Shown here piece by piece: positions 18,021 through 27,200 of a stretch of 32,500 bases of DNA. The notes beneath the pieces are model-generated. The model saw only the letters and a list, made by a program, of their open reading frames with translations. It did not search any database and was not told where the DNA came from. Both the position numbers and the translations under genes were made by a program. Numbering within the stretch: the stretch's first letter is position 1; each line of letters begins with the position of its first letter. The stretch comes from Prorocentrum cordatum (lineage: Eukaryota; Sar; Dinophyceae; Prorocentrales; Prorocentraceae): the NCBI GenBank assembly GCA_963575745.1, contig CAUYUJ010003647.1, forward strand, positions 1 through 32,500. The letters run 5' to 3'.

Positions 18021-20221
18021 CCGAGGAGGTTGCTGACACTGTCAGGGGAAATTGGGAACAGCTTCCTAAAGACCATCGCCTCAAAGAATGGAACCGCCGA
18101 TTCCATAAAGAGGCGGGGTCACCCGCAGACTCCAGCGGAGGTGCGGGGTCACCCGCAGACGCGGCGCCAGCCGCTAGGTCCGCGGACGAAGAGTGGATGG
18201 CTGTTGCATCTGCTGCCGGGTCCGCCGCCGGTACTGACCAGACCGAACTGAACGAAGAATGGGCGGCGGAAGACGGCTCAGAGAATCCATTCCCTGATGG
18301 ATGCGCCTGCTGGTGCTGCAGCTCCTCGGCACAGAAGTGGTTTTGCACGAGGGTACTTTACCGCCACGAAAATGGCAAGTACAAGCTGGCCATAAAAGGT
18401 ACTGCCAACATCGACCAGATGAGGCAGGTCATCCATGATCATGGCCAGCCAGAAGGCCCTCCTAAAGACCCTCCTGGTCCACAACCAGACGAAGGCAACA
18501 AACCACCTCCAGGACCTGAAGCCGACTCCTCGCCTCCACCTTCTCCTGCGAAGAGGTATCCTTCCAAGAGCCCCGAAGGTGCACAGGGGCGTGCGAAGGC
18601 CAGAGGGATCGCCAAGAAGGACGACCCTGAGCCGGGAGAGCCTACCGGCCCGTCCGTGACGGAGAGGAGGAAGGCTTTTGCTGGACCATCAGCCCCGATG
18701 CCACCGGCTGCCCAAGGCGACGTCAAGGACGAAGATCGCAACCAGCCTAAGGCAGCCTTCCGAGGTGACTGGACTCCAACTCTGCATCAGCCGCGCCTTG
18801 TACCACGACCAGGCTCGGCACGAATGAAAGCACAACCGAAGCCCGAGGCTGGGTTGAGGTCGGTGCGGGCAGAGGCAGCCGCCAAAGGTAAGGAGGACAA
18901 GGGCTCTGCGGGGCCACCCGCTGAAGCGGCGCCAGCTGCAGCAGCGGGGACACCCGCAGAAGGCACTCCCTCAGAAGAAGAACGCCGCAAAGCCCTCAAA
19001 GAAATTGACAACCGACAGAAACTAGCCGACGATGCGCTGGCTGACCAAGGTCACCCGCACCCTGGTGCGGGGTCATCCGCTGGAGCTGCCTCGGCAGCCG
19101 CAGCGGCGCCAGCTGCAGCAGCGGGGCCACCCGCACGTCGGCGACCAGCGTCGTCTGTTCTCAAGAACATCCCTCTGGGAGCCATTGAATATTGGCAAGG
19201 CATTGAAGACAAAGGCCCGAAACGCACCATAAACCCACGAGTCACTCGAGATGATACAGATCGATACGAGGTCATCAATTGCCCCGATCGTCGTAACTTC
19301 GAGTGCCGTAATGAATGGGAACGTGAACAACAAGTCGTGGGCAATATGTTGCGGGACAGGCCGCCATTGCGCGTCGCGCAGCACAAGGCAGAGCTCATGA
19401 AGGTCATGAAGAGGACTCTGCCGCGCGATTGGCAAATAGCCAAGGTGTCAATATGGTTCTCTACAGCCCTACGCAATAGTCCGTATTGGAAAGATGGATT
19501 CAGCCGATACTTCGAAAAGATTGACACTGTCGATCCATACGATGGCTGGGTTGTTGTTGACGACTTGCTGACAAATTGGACTGGTGACAATCAGTGGAAA
19601 GGCTACCGGGACATGCACGATGTGCTTATCAAGGGCAACCCTCACTGTTCATACGTGTATTGGGTGTTGCTGAACTGCTGCGAGATGATCGACAACCATG
19701 GCATGCAGAAGGGCAAGCTCCAGATGAAATGCGTCGAGGATAGCATGAAGCTACCTCCCAGATTCCGACCAACGGCACGCAGGCCACAATATTTCATCAG
19801 AGCCACGAACGGCCATAGCAGCCCAGGCATCCACTGCCCAGAGTCGCTCTATAAGCCCATCACGACATGGATGAAGGAACCAGATGACCCAGTATACTTT
19901 ATCCACGGGACACAGTGGGAGCATGTTAAGGGCATCCTTGAGAATGGCCTTTCATGCCTCGCACAGGACAACCCTAAGGGGCAGGGGGGGCGCCAGTTCG
20001 TTCACGGCTGCCCCTACCTCCCGGGTGACCCGAGGATTCAGTCGGGCATCCGTCCTGACTCTGAGGTGCTCATCTTCTGCAGCATCAGCAAGATGTTGTC
20101 CAGCGGCTTCTCTTTATGGAGGTCAGCGAATGACATCGTCATGACACGGGGCCACAATGGCCGCATACCGCCCGATCATATCCATTCAGATTGTGAGCAT
20201 TGCAAAATATCGGGTCGGTGA
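18017..20221 (+). CDS. Linker-rich protein with C-terminal Tpt1/KptA-like RNA 2'-phosphotransferase domain
   Basis: From ATG 18017 this gives 734 residues; the frame is open from 17717. Residues 1-430 are low-complexity Pro/Ala/Glu linker. Residues about 475-720 follow the Tpt1/KptA order. FSTALRNSP (Arg486, Asn487) sits where the family has LxxxLRH. GWVVVDDLL follows, then FIRATNGHSS (Arg595) for the RxxQGHS motif, YFIHGT (His630), SGIRPDSEVLIF (Arg679) for the GMR motif, then LWRSANDIVM and GRIPPDHI, which match the family's FYRSxNGVIL and GxIPPxYF. Tpt1 uses NAD+ to remove an internal RNA 2'-phosphate left by tRNA ligation. Three Arg of the Arg-His-Arg-Arg catalytic set are kept, but the His is Asn, so activity is uncertain. 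The domain seems complete. It lies between Gag and protease. Confidence 0.82.
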   Translation: MTEEVADTVRGNWEQLPKDHRLKEWNRRFHKEAGSPADSSGGAGSPADAAPAARSADEEWMAVASAAGSAAGTDQTELNEEWAAEDGSENPFPDGCACWCCSSSAQKWFCTRVLYRHENGKYKLAIKGTANIDQMRQVIHDHGQPEGPPKDPPGPQPDEGNKPPPGPEADSSPPPSPAKRYPSKSPEGAQGRAKARGIAKKDDPEPGEPTGPSVTERRKAFAGPSAPMPPAAQGDVKDEDRNQPKAAFRGDWTPTLHQPRLVPRPGSARMKAQPKPEAGLRSVRAEAAAKGKEDKGSAGPPAEAAPAAAAGTPAEGTPSEEERRKALKEIDNRQKLADDALADQGHPHPGAGSSAGAASAAAAAPAAAAGPPARRRPASSVLKNIPLGAIEYWQGIEDKGPKRTINPRVTRDDTDRYEVINCPDRRNFECRNEWEREQQVVGNMLRDRPPLRVAQHKAELMKVMKRTLPRDWQIAKVSIWFSTALRNSPYWKDGFSRYFEKIDTVDPYDGWVVVDDLLTNWTGDNQWKGYRDMHDVLIKGNPHCSYVYWVLLNCCEMIDNHGMQKGKLQMKCVEDSMKLPPRFRPTARRPQYFIRATNGHSSPGIHCPESLYKPITTWMKEPDDPVYFIHGTQWEHVKGILENGLSCLAQDNPKGQGGRQFVHGCPYLPGDPRIQSGIRPDSEVLIFCSISKMLSSGFSLWRSANDIVMTRGHNGRIPPDHIHSDCEHCKISGR

Positions 20222-22340
20222 AGCCTGGAGCAATCCGCTGGCTTACGACAAATCGCGGAAGCGGGGCCAACCCGCGGACAGGATTTGCTCCGAGGACTAC
20301 TTGCCACTTAAAATGTGCGACAGAACTCTGGGTGTGATGGACGAGCACGCCATGTACCTAAAGGGCTGGACTAAGACGGGCGGTCGCCCATTCAACCTGA
20401 CCATGACCGAGCAAGACGTTGCTCCACGACCGTACCTCACACAGACAGTCCTCATGATAAATGCCCAGGAAGACGAGGTCATGCCTGAGGCGGGGCCACC
20501 CGCAGGAGCGGGGACACCCGCGGCAGACACCTCGGATGGTTCATGGCAGCAAGTGGTCACGCCAGTAGCCGCAGTAGCATCTCCTTGGAGGCCGGACCAG
20601 CAGACATGGGTCCAGGCCCTCAACAGCTACCTGTCACCAGCCGACGTTTCTGGACTGACCGATCAGCTATACCGTGCTGACCCGTGGGCAGTGCAGGCAG
20701 GTATCCAAGACGCACAGCAGAGGAACCTGCGCACTCCTGCGGGGCCACCAGGCGCCCTAGGACCACAGCCACAACGCCCTCCGCAGCAGGCTGGAGGTGC
20801 GAGGTTTGTCCCTATGGGCGGCTCCGATGGTGGCTCGCCGTTCCGGACTCCGCCGTCTGAAACGAGCGAGAACAGCTTGTGGCAAAGACTCCAGGCGATT
20901 CGCGGAAATCCAGCACTCGCGGCAGCACTCCAAGCAACCACTCCCTTTGGCACTCCGAGGGGTAGTGAAGGAGGAGCGGCTGCGGGGTCACCCGCTGGGC
21001 GAACGCCTGCGGAGCCACCCGCTCAAGCGGGGTCACCCGCTGACGGACAGCAAGGTTCAGACTACGAGCGTCGGGCAGCTAACTTAAGAGCACAGGCTAC
21101 TTTTCTGCAACAACAAGCTGAAAGAGTGCCCAGCCTGTTGCGGAACCGCAACATAGACGTCACAAGCCATGGCGACTTCCGACCTCTCTGGAGTTGGACT
21201 TCTGAAGATGCTCCAAACGCTGATCCCACGAATCCATATCGACAGGTGTTTATTCCAGGAATAGCATCACACCCGATATACGGATGGGACAATCACGGTC
21301 CAGCAGAGGCGCCGGCCATGGACGCGCCGATGTACCCTGAGTACTACGCGCAGATAAATGACACTCCTATGATTGCGGGGCCACCTGCGAACGAATACAC
21401 TCGGAACTTAGCTAATGAGATGTTTCGTTTGCAGTTTACACGAGCGGTCGATGCGCAGTCTATGCCACACTACGCCTACATGCCCACGCCGACGGACCCC
21501 GAGACCATAGTCCAGCCAGCTGGTCTCGCGGTGCCAGCCGCTATGGGCAGCATGCCAGACTACATCCGCGACGTGCACAACACGCAGCAAGCGATACTGG
21601 CATCCAGGCAGCAGGCTCGTGACAACACTAGGCTGCGCCAACAACGCGCGATCCAGAGAAGGATTGAGCGCGAGGCCCAAGCGGGGCCACCCGCGGAAGC
21701 GGGGCCACCTGCTGAACGGCCAGAAAGGCGGCCGCCACCGACGCCATATCGGGAGGGCGAAACCACGTTCGAGCGCCAAGCTCGGACTCGCCCTGACTTG
21801 CCTGCTCCAGTCATCTCAGATTACAACTTCACTCAGTGCCCAATCTGCATGGACAACTACGAGATGGGCACTACAGTGTGCAGACTGGCGTGCGGGCACT
21901 TCTTCCACGACATATGCTGGGACCGTGTTGCACAGCAGCATGTCCGCAATCAGCGGCCAGGTGCGCCGAACGAGGCCCCCTGTGCCGTATGCCGTGGACC
22001 GGGCATAGTGATAGCACACTTCCCGTATGCTGGACAGCGCGACGCTGAGTCAGAACAAGCGCGCCAGCAGGAAAGGTACGTGGCAGATGCCCGGGAAATG
22101 CGTCGGCTACGTGAAGCAGTGGAGGCACTGGAGGCTCGAGCCGCACAATCGGCGGAGCCATCCGCACGTGCCCCAGCTGCACAGGCATACCCCTGGCCAG
22201 CGCCAGAACAAGGCATTCAGATGCCGGTCTTGCCCACGCTCCGAGCGCAAGAGCCCCCAGCTGCGGGGCCACCCGCTGAAGCGGCTCCCGCCGCTCAAGC
22301 GGGGCACCCGCTAACGGACCTCCAAACCCAGGTTTCTTGA
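20157..22340 (+). CDS. RING-H2 finger protein of the LTR element
   Basis: The ATG at 20157 gives 727 residues and overlaps the previous frame by 65 bases. Alternatively the frame is joined to the Tpt1-like ORF by a +1 shift near 20205-20221. Most of the protein is Pro/Ala/Gln-rich linker with repeated AGPPA-type pentapeptides. Residues 561-612 form a RING-H2 finger: Cys561-x2-Cys564, Cys579-x-His581-x2-His584-x2-Cys587, Cys609-x2-Cys612, with CPIC and CGHFFHDIC typical of E3 ubiquitin ligases. An Arg/Glu-rich helical stretch follows (about 640-670: ARQQERYVADAREMRRLREA). RING-H2 domains recruit E2 enzymes, so a role in ubiquitination of host or element proteins is the natural inference. No substrate domain is recognisable. 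The stop at 22338-22340 lies 5 bases before the next ATG. Confidence 0.8.
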   Translation: MAAYRPIISIQIVSIAKYRVGEAWSNPLAYDKSRKRGQPADRICSEDYLPLKMCDRTLGVMDEHAMYLKGWTKTGGRPFNLTMTEQDVAPRPYLTQTVLMINAQEDEVMPEAGPPAGAGTPAADTSDGSWQQVVTPVAAVASPWRPDQQTWVQALNSYLSPADVSGLTDQLYRADPWAVQAGIQDAQQRNLRTPAGPPGALGPQPQRPPQQAGGARFVPMGGSDGGSPFRTPPSETSENSLWQRLQAIRGNPALAAALQATTPFGTPRGSEGGAAAGSPAGRTPAEPPAQAGSPADGQQGSDYERRAANLRAQATFLQQQAERVPSLLRNRNIDVTSHGDFRPLWSWTSEDAPNADPTNPYRQVFIPGIASHPIYGWDNHGPAEAPAMDAPMYPEYYAQINDTPMIAGPPANEYTRNLANEMFRLQFTRAVDAQSMPHYAYMPTPTDPETIVQPAGLAVPAAMGSMPDYIRDVHNTQQAILASRQQARDNTRLRQQRAIQRRIEREAQAGPPAEAGPPAERPERRPPPTPYREGETTFERQARTRPDLPAPVISDYNFTQCPICMDNYEMGTTVCRLACGHFFHDICWDRVAQQHVRNQRPGAPNEAPCAVCRGPGIVIAHFPYAGQRDAESEQARQQERYVADAREMRRLREAVEALEARAAQSAEPSARAPAAQAYPWPAPEQGIQMPVLPTLRAQEPPAAGPPAEAAPAAQAGHPLTDLQTQVS

Positions 22341-22345
22341 GGAAC

Positions 22346-24073
22346 ATGGAGGCTAACATCAGGCGGAGTGGCAGGAGCGGAGGCGGGATTCGGAGGCCAA
22401 CTGGATCGACCAGGACCTCTCGAGTGGCAAGCCCGGTCAGCGCCAGAAGCCGTGCAAGCGCTGAGAGCGCAGAGGCAGCCCAGTTCCATTCCACATTCAT
22501 GATCGACACAGAGGGGCTGACCTACGTGCGTGACGATACTGACACGCTGCCACCAAGAGGCGAATGGATGTCCACGCTATCTGCAAACTATTGGGTCCCC
22601 CAGCAGGAACCGATTACTGTGGAGGAGCGCCGCCAGTACGAGCAGATGTGGTGCACCGAGCTGACCATGACTCAATGGGTTCTTGAACAGCGCCAGTTGA
22701 GGGGTACACTCGGATCGCAGATCACGTACCACACCAACGACCACACTGGCGTACAGGTCGCTCTTGCAGCGCGCAGTGGGACATTCTTTCCTGATGAAGA
22801 TGGTATGCCTTGTATCTCGTTCATGCTGGACATTGGTTCTAATGTGAACATCATTGGATCCAACACGGCGCGGACCTTCCAGGAGATAATGGCCAGGTTC
22901 AACTACCGACCTGCCATCTGCACCCTGAGCAAGACCCTCTACATCAATGGTGTTGGGGAGGGCGCTGCGATATGTCGGAAGATGGGCAACTTCAAGATCG
23001 GGGCACAGTGCGCCGACGAGGCGAGCCCCCGCATTGAGGAGTATGCCTCCAACATCGCAGAAGGCTCGGGCGCCAATCTCCCGGCTATCTGGGGCCTAGG
23101 GGCCATGGAGGCACGTGATACGATCATCGTGTTGAAGCCGGGCTACCAGAAGGTCATCTTCCCCAGCGGCGACTACACCCTGAAGCTGGGAAGAGGCGCC
23201 AAGGTCCTGAAGGCGAAGAAGACTCCCTCGGGACATCTCGCGATTCCCTGCGGGCTGTATGATGGGGCCAAGAGCCACACGGTCACGAACACCTTCACGA
23301 TCCGCAGCAGTCGAGATGGCTACACCGAGACGGAGAACGAAGAGGACCCCGCCAGTGCGGGTCCACCCGCTGCGGCGGGGCCACCCGCTGACGCGTCAGC
23401 GGGGCCGCCCGCGACGGGGCAGTTCGCCAATCCGAATAGGCACGAGGACTTCGTTCGTACATCTACCAACAGCTGGACATCGACCTTCACGACCGATACG
23501 TACATCGTCGAGCCGTCTATCGACAAGCAGCTCCTGGAGGACACGACCCGTTTGATCGTGAACAGGACGCTGAACAGCTGGTGGGAGGGCCGACAGTGTC
23601 CCGAAGGGACTTGGCACCCACCTCCTGAGAACGCGGCGATGATACGGCCACACATGAAGGCCGCCCTGAAGTCCAAGATCTTCTGGGCAGTCCAGGAGGC
23701 GGGGAGCAAATGGACGCCTGAGGAGTTTACCCCTCTGCATCCAGCGGGGCCACCCGCGTCACCGCCACCACCACCAAGCTACACGGGCGGAGGTTCGTCG
23801 GACTCTGCGGGGCCAACCCGCCTGCTGTCGTCTGAGGACGTCCGCGGGATGACGAACCGCGAGCTGATGGACATTCTCGAAGCCATCACCCAGCGAGGTG
23901 AGAGAGCGGAGATCGTGGGTCACGCTACGGATCGGACGGAATACTTTGACATCTCTGAGAACAACCCGCCGAGTCTGTCTGCGAGCGTGGCCACACCAGC
24001 GACTCCTGCGGAGCCATCCGCGAACAGCGCGCCTCCGAGTCAAGCGGCAACTTGGTCTCACGACAGCCGCTGA
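22346..24073 (+). CDS. Retrotransposon aspartic-protease ORF
   Basis: The ATG at 22346 gives 575 residues; the frame also reads from a TTG at 22337. Residues about 155-265 look like a retropepsin: FMLDIGSNVNIIG with Asp162 in a DIGS variant of the DTG/DSG active site, and a downstream hydrophobic-Gly segment (LPAIWGLGAMEARDTIIV) that fits the second psi-loop. Retropepsins work as dimers to process Gag-Pol. The C-terminal half is a Pro/Ala linker with AGPPA repeats, a Trp-containing helical region (about 385-465) and micro-hairpins at 23357-23412, 23744, 23807 and 24008. The ORF ends at a UGA with the same frame continuing directly into Pol, so the stop may be read through. Confidence 0.75.
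   Translation: MEANIRRSGRSGGGIRRPTGSTRTSRVASPVSARSRASAESAEAAQFHSTFMIDTEGLTYVRDDTDTLPPRGEWMSTLSANYWVPQQEPITVEERRQYEQMWCTELTMTQWVLEQRQLRGTLGSQITYHTNDHTGVQVALAARSGTFFPDEDGMPCISFMLDIGSNVNIIGSNTARTFQEIMARFNYRPAICTLSKTLYINGVGEGAAICRKMGNFKIGAQCADEASPRIEEYASNIAEGSGANLPAIWGLGAMEARDTIIVLKPGYQKVIFPSGDYTLKLGRGAKVLKAKKTPSGHLAIPCGLYDGAKSHTVTNTFTIRSSRDGYTETENEEDPASAGPPAAAGPPADASAGPPATGQFANPNRHEDFVRTSTNSWTSTFTTDTYIVEPSIDKQLLEDTTRLIVNRTLNSWWEGRQCPEGTWHPPPENAAMIRPHMKAALKSKIFWAVQEAGSKWTPEEFTPLHPAGPPASPPPPPSYTGGGSSDSAGPTRLLSSEDVRGMTNRELMDILEAITQRGERAEIVGHATDRTEYFDISENNPPSLSASVATPATPAEPSANSAPPSQAATWSHDSR
24071..24073 (+). other. Single UGA between the protease and Pol frames, readthrough candidate
   Basis: After this TGA the same frame stays open with no further stop through 24074-24274 and into Pol. 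The codons between read as plausible protein (for example KCLVIEDIRTACAELR). The context is CGC-TGA-CGG. UGA followed by CGG is a known leaky context in several viruses, usually with a downstream stem. A GCGCC-GGC-GGCGC hairpin sits at 24089-24101, 15 bases after the stop. A simple nonsense mutation is the alternative. Confidence 0.55.
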
Positions 24074-24274
24074 CGGGGGCAGGCGGGCGCGCCGGCGGCG
24101 CTCGCTTGCGAAGAGAAGCCGAATACCGGCCTCCTCGCTACATACGTTGGCCGCGCTGAGGCCCGAGAGGAAAAATATCATTCAAAATGTCTCGTCATCG
24201 AAGATATCCGCACAGCTTGCGCTGAACTCCGAACCCGTGGCTATATATGTGACCGGATTACTCATAATGAGGTA

Positions 24275-27200
24275 ATGACTTCAACTGGAACACAGTATTT
24301 GGGAAACTTGTTGGCAGGAGACTATAATATGTTGTGGGTGGCCACACCCTCTGATTGGTACGTTCGTACTCCAGGAAAGAGGGCGGGACCCCACTATCAA
24401 CGTATACAAAATCTCCTGATCAAAGCGCGTGCTCTGAGAATGCAGATTGTCATCCTGGGGCCACCCGGGTATTTCTGGAAACAGGGTCCGATCAAAGATG
24501 TTATCGAAGATTTGAAGCTGAGCATCATACGAATGAGACTTTGTCATTTCGGTATCAAGTTTGATCGCTCCAGTAAATATCCCAGTGGTTCTTGTATACA
24601 AGTTGCTACATCTTGTCCTCATATACCGCTAAACTTATGGAGATGTACTTGTGGCTCACACAAAGAACATGATTTGGATTGGTATGGCCAAGATCAGCAA
24701 CGTGCCGAGTTCCGGCATAAAACCTTGGCTATCATCACTGCACGCTTCCTTGATCAACTCAATAAAGCCAACATGATTAGGAATGAGCGGAGTGCGGCAC
24801 ACCTCAGTGTGTGTACGCGCGTTGACAAAAAGGTAAGACACTACGTTCAATGTCCACAAAAGGGCCCTCAATGGGACCATGTTGTTCGTAGAGTCACGAC
24901 CGACCTGGACACGAATAAGATCGTTCAAGATATCAAAATCCAGGATCAGCCGACTGGGTACAATTATGTAGCTCCATTACTTGATGGGGTTACAAACATC
25001 AGTACTCGGTTGTACTGGGAGCCTCCGGCTCCAGTCCTTCACGGCGACGGTGAGTCGCGAAGGCCACGCCCAAAGCGTGTGACGATCGTCGATGACGATC
25101 GGTCTCCTCCCCCTTCGATTGAGCGCTGCCAAACGCGACCCACCAACTTTTCTGAAATTCCGCCATTTCCTGATCTAACAGCGGATCCTTCCGCAGCGGA
25201 TCTCTCCGCGGAAACCGCGCTGCCCACTGATGCCAGGATAAAACAGAAAGAAAAGCAGAAAGCTGACAAAGAGGCTGGCATCAAACCGAAGAAAATCCCG
25301 AAGAAAGTGGAAGACGGTAACGACGATTGTGGAGAGGACCTCAAAGGGCTTGACTGCTCCACATATTTCAACGACGTTCCTCTTGATGACTCGGACTCGG
25401 ACAGCGAATCAGAGGACATCTTCATGATGCTACCGGCGGGGCAACCCGCTGACTCACATGCTGATGTCTTCTCGGTGGTCCAGTCACTATGCTACGGCAG
25501 AAACAATCAAGTGGACATGCTTGAATTATGTGGGGGCAAGGGTGGTATATCCATATTAGCCTTCAAGAGGGGACTCTCGTCGGGCGGGAACCTTGATAAG
25601 ATATCTATGGTTGACCTTGGAAACTCGGAAGTACAAAGAGCAGTCCTCCACTACCTCAAGACTTGCTTTGTCAAGATCACGATTCTGCAGCCAAGCTGCA
25701 GAACTACTGGACTTCCTTCCTATTTCAATGCACAGGTCAATCATGATACGTGGCTTAAACACCACAAAGAGGACCTGCCTCACATCACGTTCTGCGGAAC
25801 AGTCGCTCTATTACAAGACGACCTAAGACGTTTCTTTCTCAGGGAACAACCAATGGGCACGTGGGTAGATGAGATCCAACCATGGAAGGAACTGGCACAA
25901 CGCAAGGTCACTTGCCAAACGATTATTGATCAATGCACGACTGGTCTCAAAGATTCGTTTGGACAATACATTCGCAAGCCAACACAAATGATGGCAAACA
26001 AAGAAGAGTTGTTGGCACCTTTCAGAGGCAAGCGTTGTCCAGGTAATCATGTGCACGCCAATGTTTGCAACAAAGAACTAGCAAGGGCGGCACAGTATAC
26101 CTACATAATGCAGTCACTGATCGTTGATGCGGTGCAAATCGCCAAAGATCTGTTTGCTTACGGTCGCGATCCATTTGCGAATCGCGAACGCAGTTACGCG
26201 TTCGTAACAAACAGTGCTGGCTACGACTTGGACGACCCAACAATCCAGAGACACTCAAACGGAGAAATCCTGCGACCACCATCTGGCGGTCTCGGGTGCC
26301 CTGGCTGCGCAGACAACAACTACAAACAATCGCCAAGGCACAGCAGGAATCCGAAGATGTGTCGATGGTATGATGTTGAACCATACTATTGGGGCTGTCC
26401 AAGCTGTAAGAAGGAATATCAGAAGAGCAATCCTCACCATACCAAGATATCTGGCCAATGCAGATTCGCCGAAAAATGGAAGCTGCCAGATAACTTTGGT
26501 CAGCCGCGCCCAGCGGGGCAAGCCGCTCCTGCGGCGCCAGCCGCGGAAGCGGCTCCAGCCGCAAACGCGGCGCCGGCCGCGAAAGCGCGCATACGCGCGC
26601 CTAGGCCGCCACGGCCTGGTGAGGGCGATCCAACCGCAGGCGCCAGCAGCCATGACATCACCAAGGCCAAGGGGGCTTATGGTGACACCACTGGCGCTGG
26701 CAGCTCTGACGATCACCGCAGACTGCCGCAAGTGGCAGCGAGGCGCGGACGCATGGAGGGAGGTGATCCTCCACCGCCGCCGCAGCCTCATGCAGAGCCG
26801 AGGCCAAGGCCAAGGCTTCCTGATTGGACTCGCTTCGACGTTCAGCTCAGCCTTCAAAACCTGCGCAGCTTTGACCCAGCTGTAGTGCAGCGAGAACTCC
26901 GCAAGCTTCACTTGAGATGGTTTCATGCCAAGGAACCAAAGATGCGGATGATTCTAGCTAAGGTTGGTCTGGGTGAAACCCGTTTGAGTCTGATCAAAGG
27001 CATTTGCGACTCGTGTAGAGAATGTCGTGCCTGGGAGAAACCAGGCAACACGGTGATGCCTTCTGTGTCACTGCCAGGACGTTTCAACGAGGAAGTCGAA
27101 TGTGATCTTTTCTTTTACAAACAGGAACATATTGTCTTTCACATCATCGACCGTTGTATTCGCTGGGCAGCTGGCACAGAGATTCCTGATAAGACTATGC

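Noticed and set aside
22337-22345. TTG start for the protease ORF
   Set aside because: The ATG at 22346 is nine bases downstream in the same frame and is the more likely start. Likewise TTG/GTG starts at 221, 2065, 14745 and 17717 were not used.
15060-24021. CRISPR-like array from the regularly recurring hairpins
   Set aside because: Spacing is irregular, repeats are 14 nt and lie in coding frames of a eukaryotic retroelement.
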